From Acidobacteriota bacterium (lineage in GTDB: Bacteria > Acidobacteriota > Thermoanaerobaculia > Multivoradales > JAHEKO01): a stretch of DNA of 5,455 nt. Within the stretch, counting starts at the first letter, position 1, and the number at the start of each line of letters is the position of its first letter. Positions 5,299-5,455 of this stretch are shown in pieces. The stretch is from the NCBI GenBank assembly GCA_024638355.1, contig JAHEKO010000287.1, positions 1 through 5,455 on the forward strand. Reading direction: 5' to 3'. A program made the position numbers and the translations under genes. The notes beneath the pieces were generated by a model. That model ran no database searches and was not told the origin of the DNA. It was given only the letters and a program-made list of their open reading frames with translations.

Positions 5299-5455
5299 AT
5301 GAGAACCACGACGCTCGCTCTGCTGTTGCTCGCTTCGCTCACGATCGCGATGGCCCAGGAGCCCGAGGCGCGGTTCGGCGAGTCGGTCGACGTTCGCCTG
5401 GTGAACGTCGACGTCTTCGTCACCGACAAGAAGGGCCGGCGCGTCTCGGATCTCG
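5299..5455 (+). CDS. Secreted VWFA-related domain protein, N-terminus only (3' end beyond window)
   Basis: The first 52 residues are visible and the frame is open to the window edge. The start MRTTTLALLLLASLTIAMAQ is a textbook Sec signal peptide, with cleavage likely after A-M-A (residues 17-19). Mature residues 30-51 contain VDVRLVNVDVFVTDKKGRRV followed by SDL. This matches the N-terminal strand block that precedes the von Willebrand factor A domain in the 'VWFA-related Acidobacterial domain' family. Those proteins are typically 300-700 residues, exported, and expanded in Acidobacteriota, with no settled function. ATG 5299 is preceded by GGAG (5284-5287) and GGGA (5289-5292). The gene is separated from the catabolic operon by about 360 bases and is probably a different unit. 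The VWA domain itself and its metal site lie outside the window and were not seen. Confidence 0.82.
   Translation, partial: MRTTTLALLLLASLTIAMAQEPEARFGESVDVRLVNVDVFVTDKKGRRVSDL

Overview
This is a GC-rich window, with strongly G/C-biased third codon positions and five of eight gene starts being GTG. It reads like an Acidobacteriota chromosome, possibly the Thermoanaerobaculia side of the phylum. The best taxonomic clue is the last, truncated gene. After a signal peptide it begins the 'VDVRLVNVDVFVTDKKGR' block typical of the secreted VWFA-related proteins that are abundant in Acidobacteriota. This placement is an inference, because no rRNA or other marker gene is present.

Layout. At the left edge a minus-strand gene (1-140, cut by the window) encodes the N-terminus of a hotdog-fold acyl-CoA thioesterase. 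A 128-bp divergent intergenic region (141-268) carries a two-hairpin, REP-like repeat. From 269 to 4935 six plus-strand genes are packed head to tail: creatininase-family amidohydrolase, SDR oxidoreductase, Rid/YjgF-family protein, crotonase-fold enoyl-CoA hydratase/isomerase, acyl-CoA dehydrogenase and class I SAM methyltransferase. Junctions are two 4-base GTGA stop/start overlaps or gaps of 5, 17 and 6 bases, so this is almost certainly one operon. A gap of about 360 bases follows (4936-5298). It has a weak hairpin just after the methyltransferase stop and a doubtful 51-codon secreted-peptide ORF. The 5' end of the VWFA-related gene closes the window.

How the genes may work together. SDR, crotonase, acyl-CoA dehydrogenase and thioesterase form a CoA-thioester degradation module. 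A Rid protein and an amide-hydrolase-family enzyme in the same transcript point to a nitrogen-containing acyl-CoA. A thioesterase/SDR/Rid/crotonase/acyl-CoA dehydrogenase combination resembles gene sets beside the aerobic 2-aminobenzoyl-CoA (anthraniloyl-CoA) pathway. The diagnostic enzymes of that pathway (CoA ligase and monooxygenase/reductase) are not in this window, so the pathway is a hypothesis. Two enzymes have non-standard active sites. The Rid protein has Met in place of the catalytic Arg. The crotonase lacks both catalytic Glu residues of enoyl-CoA hydratase and has a PaaG-like Asp instead. The creatininase-like enzyme has a variant metal motif. Together these suggest a specialised pathway rather than ordinary fatty acid beta-oxidation.
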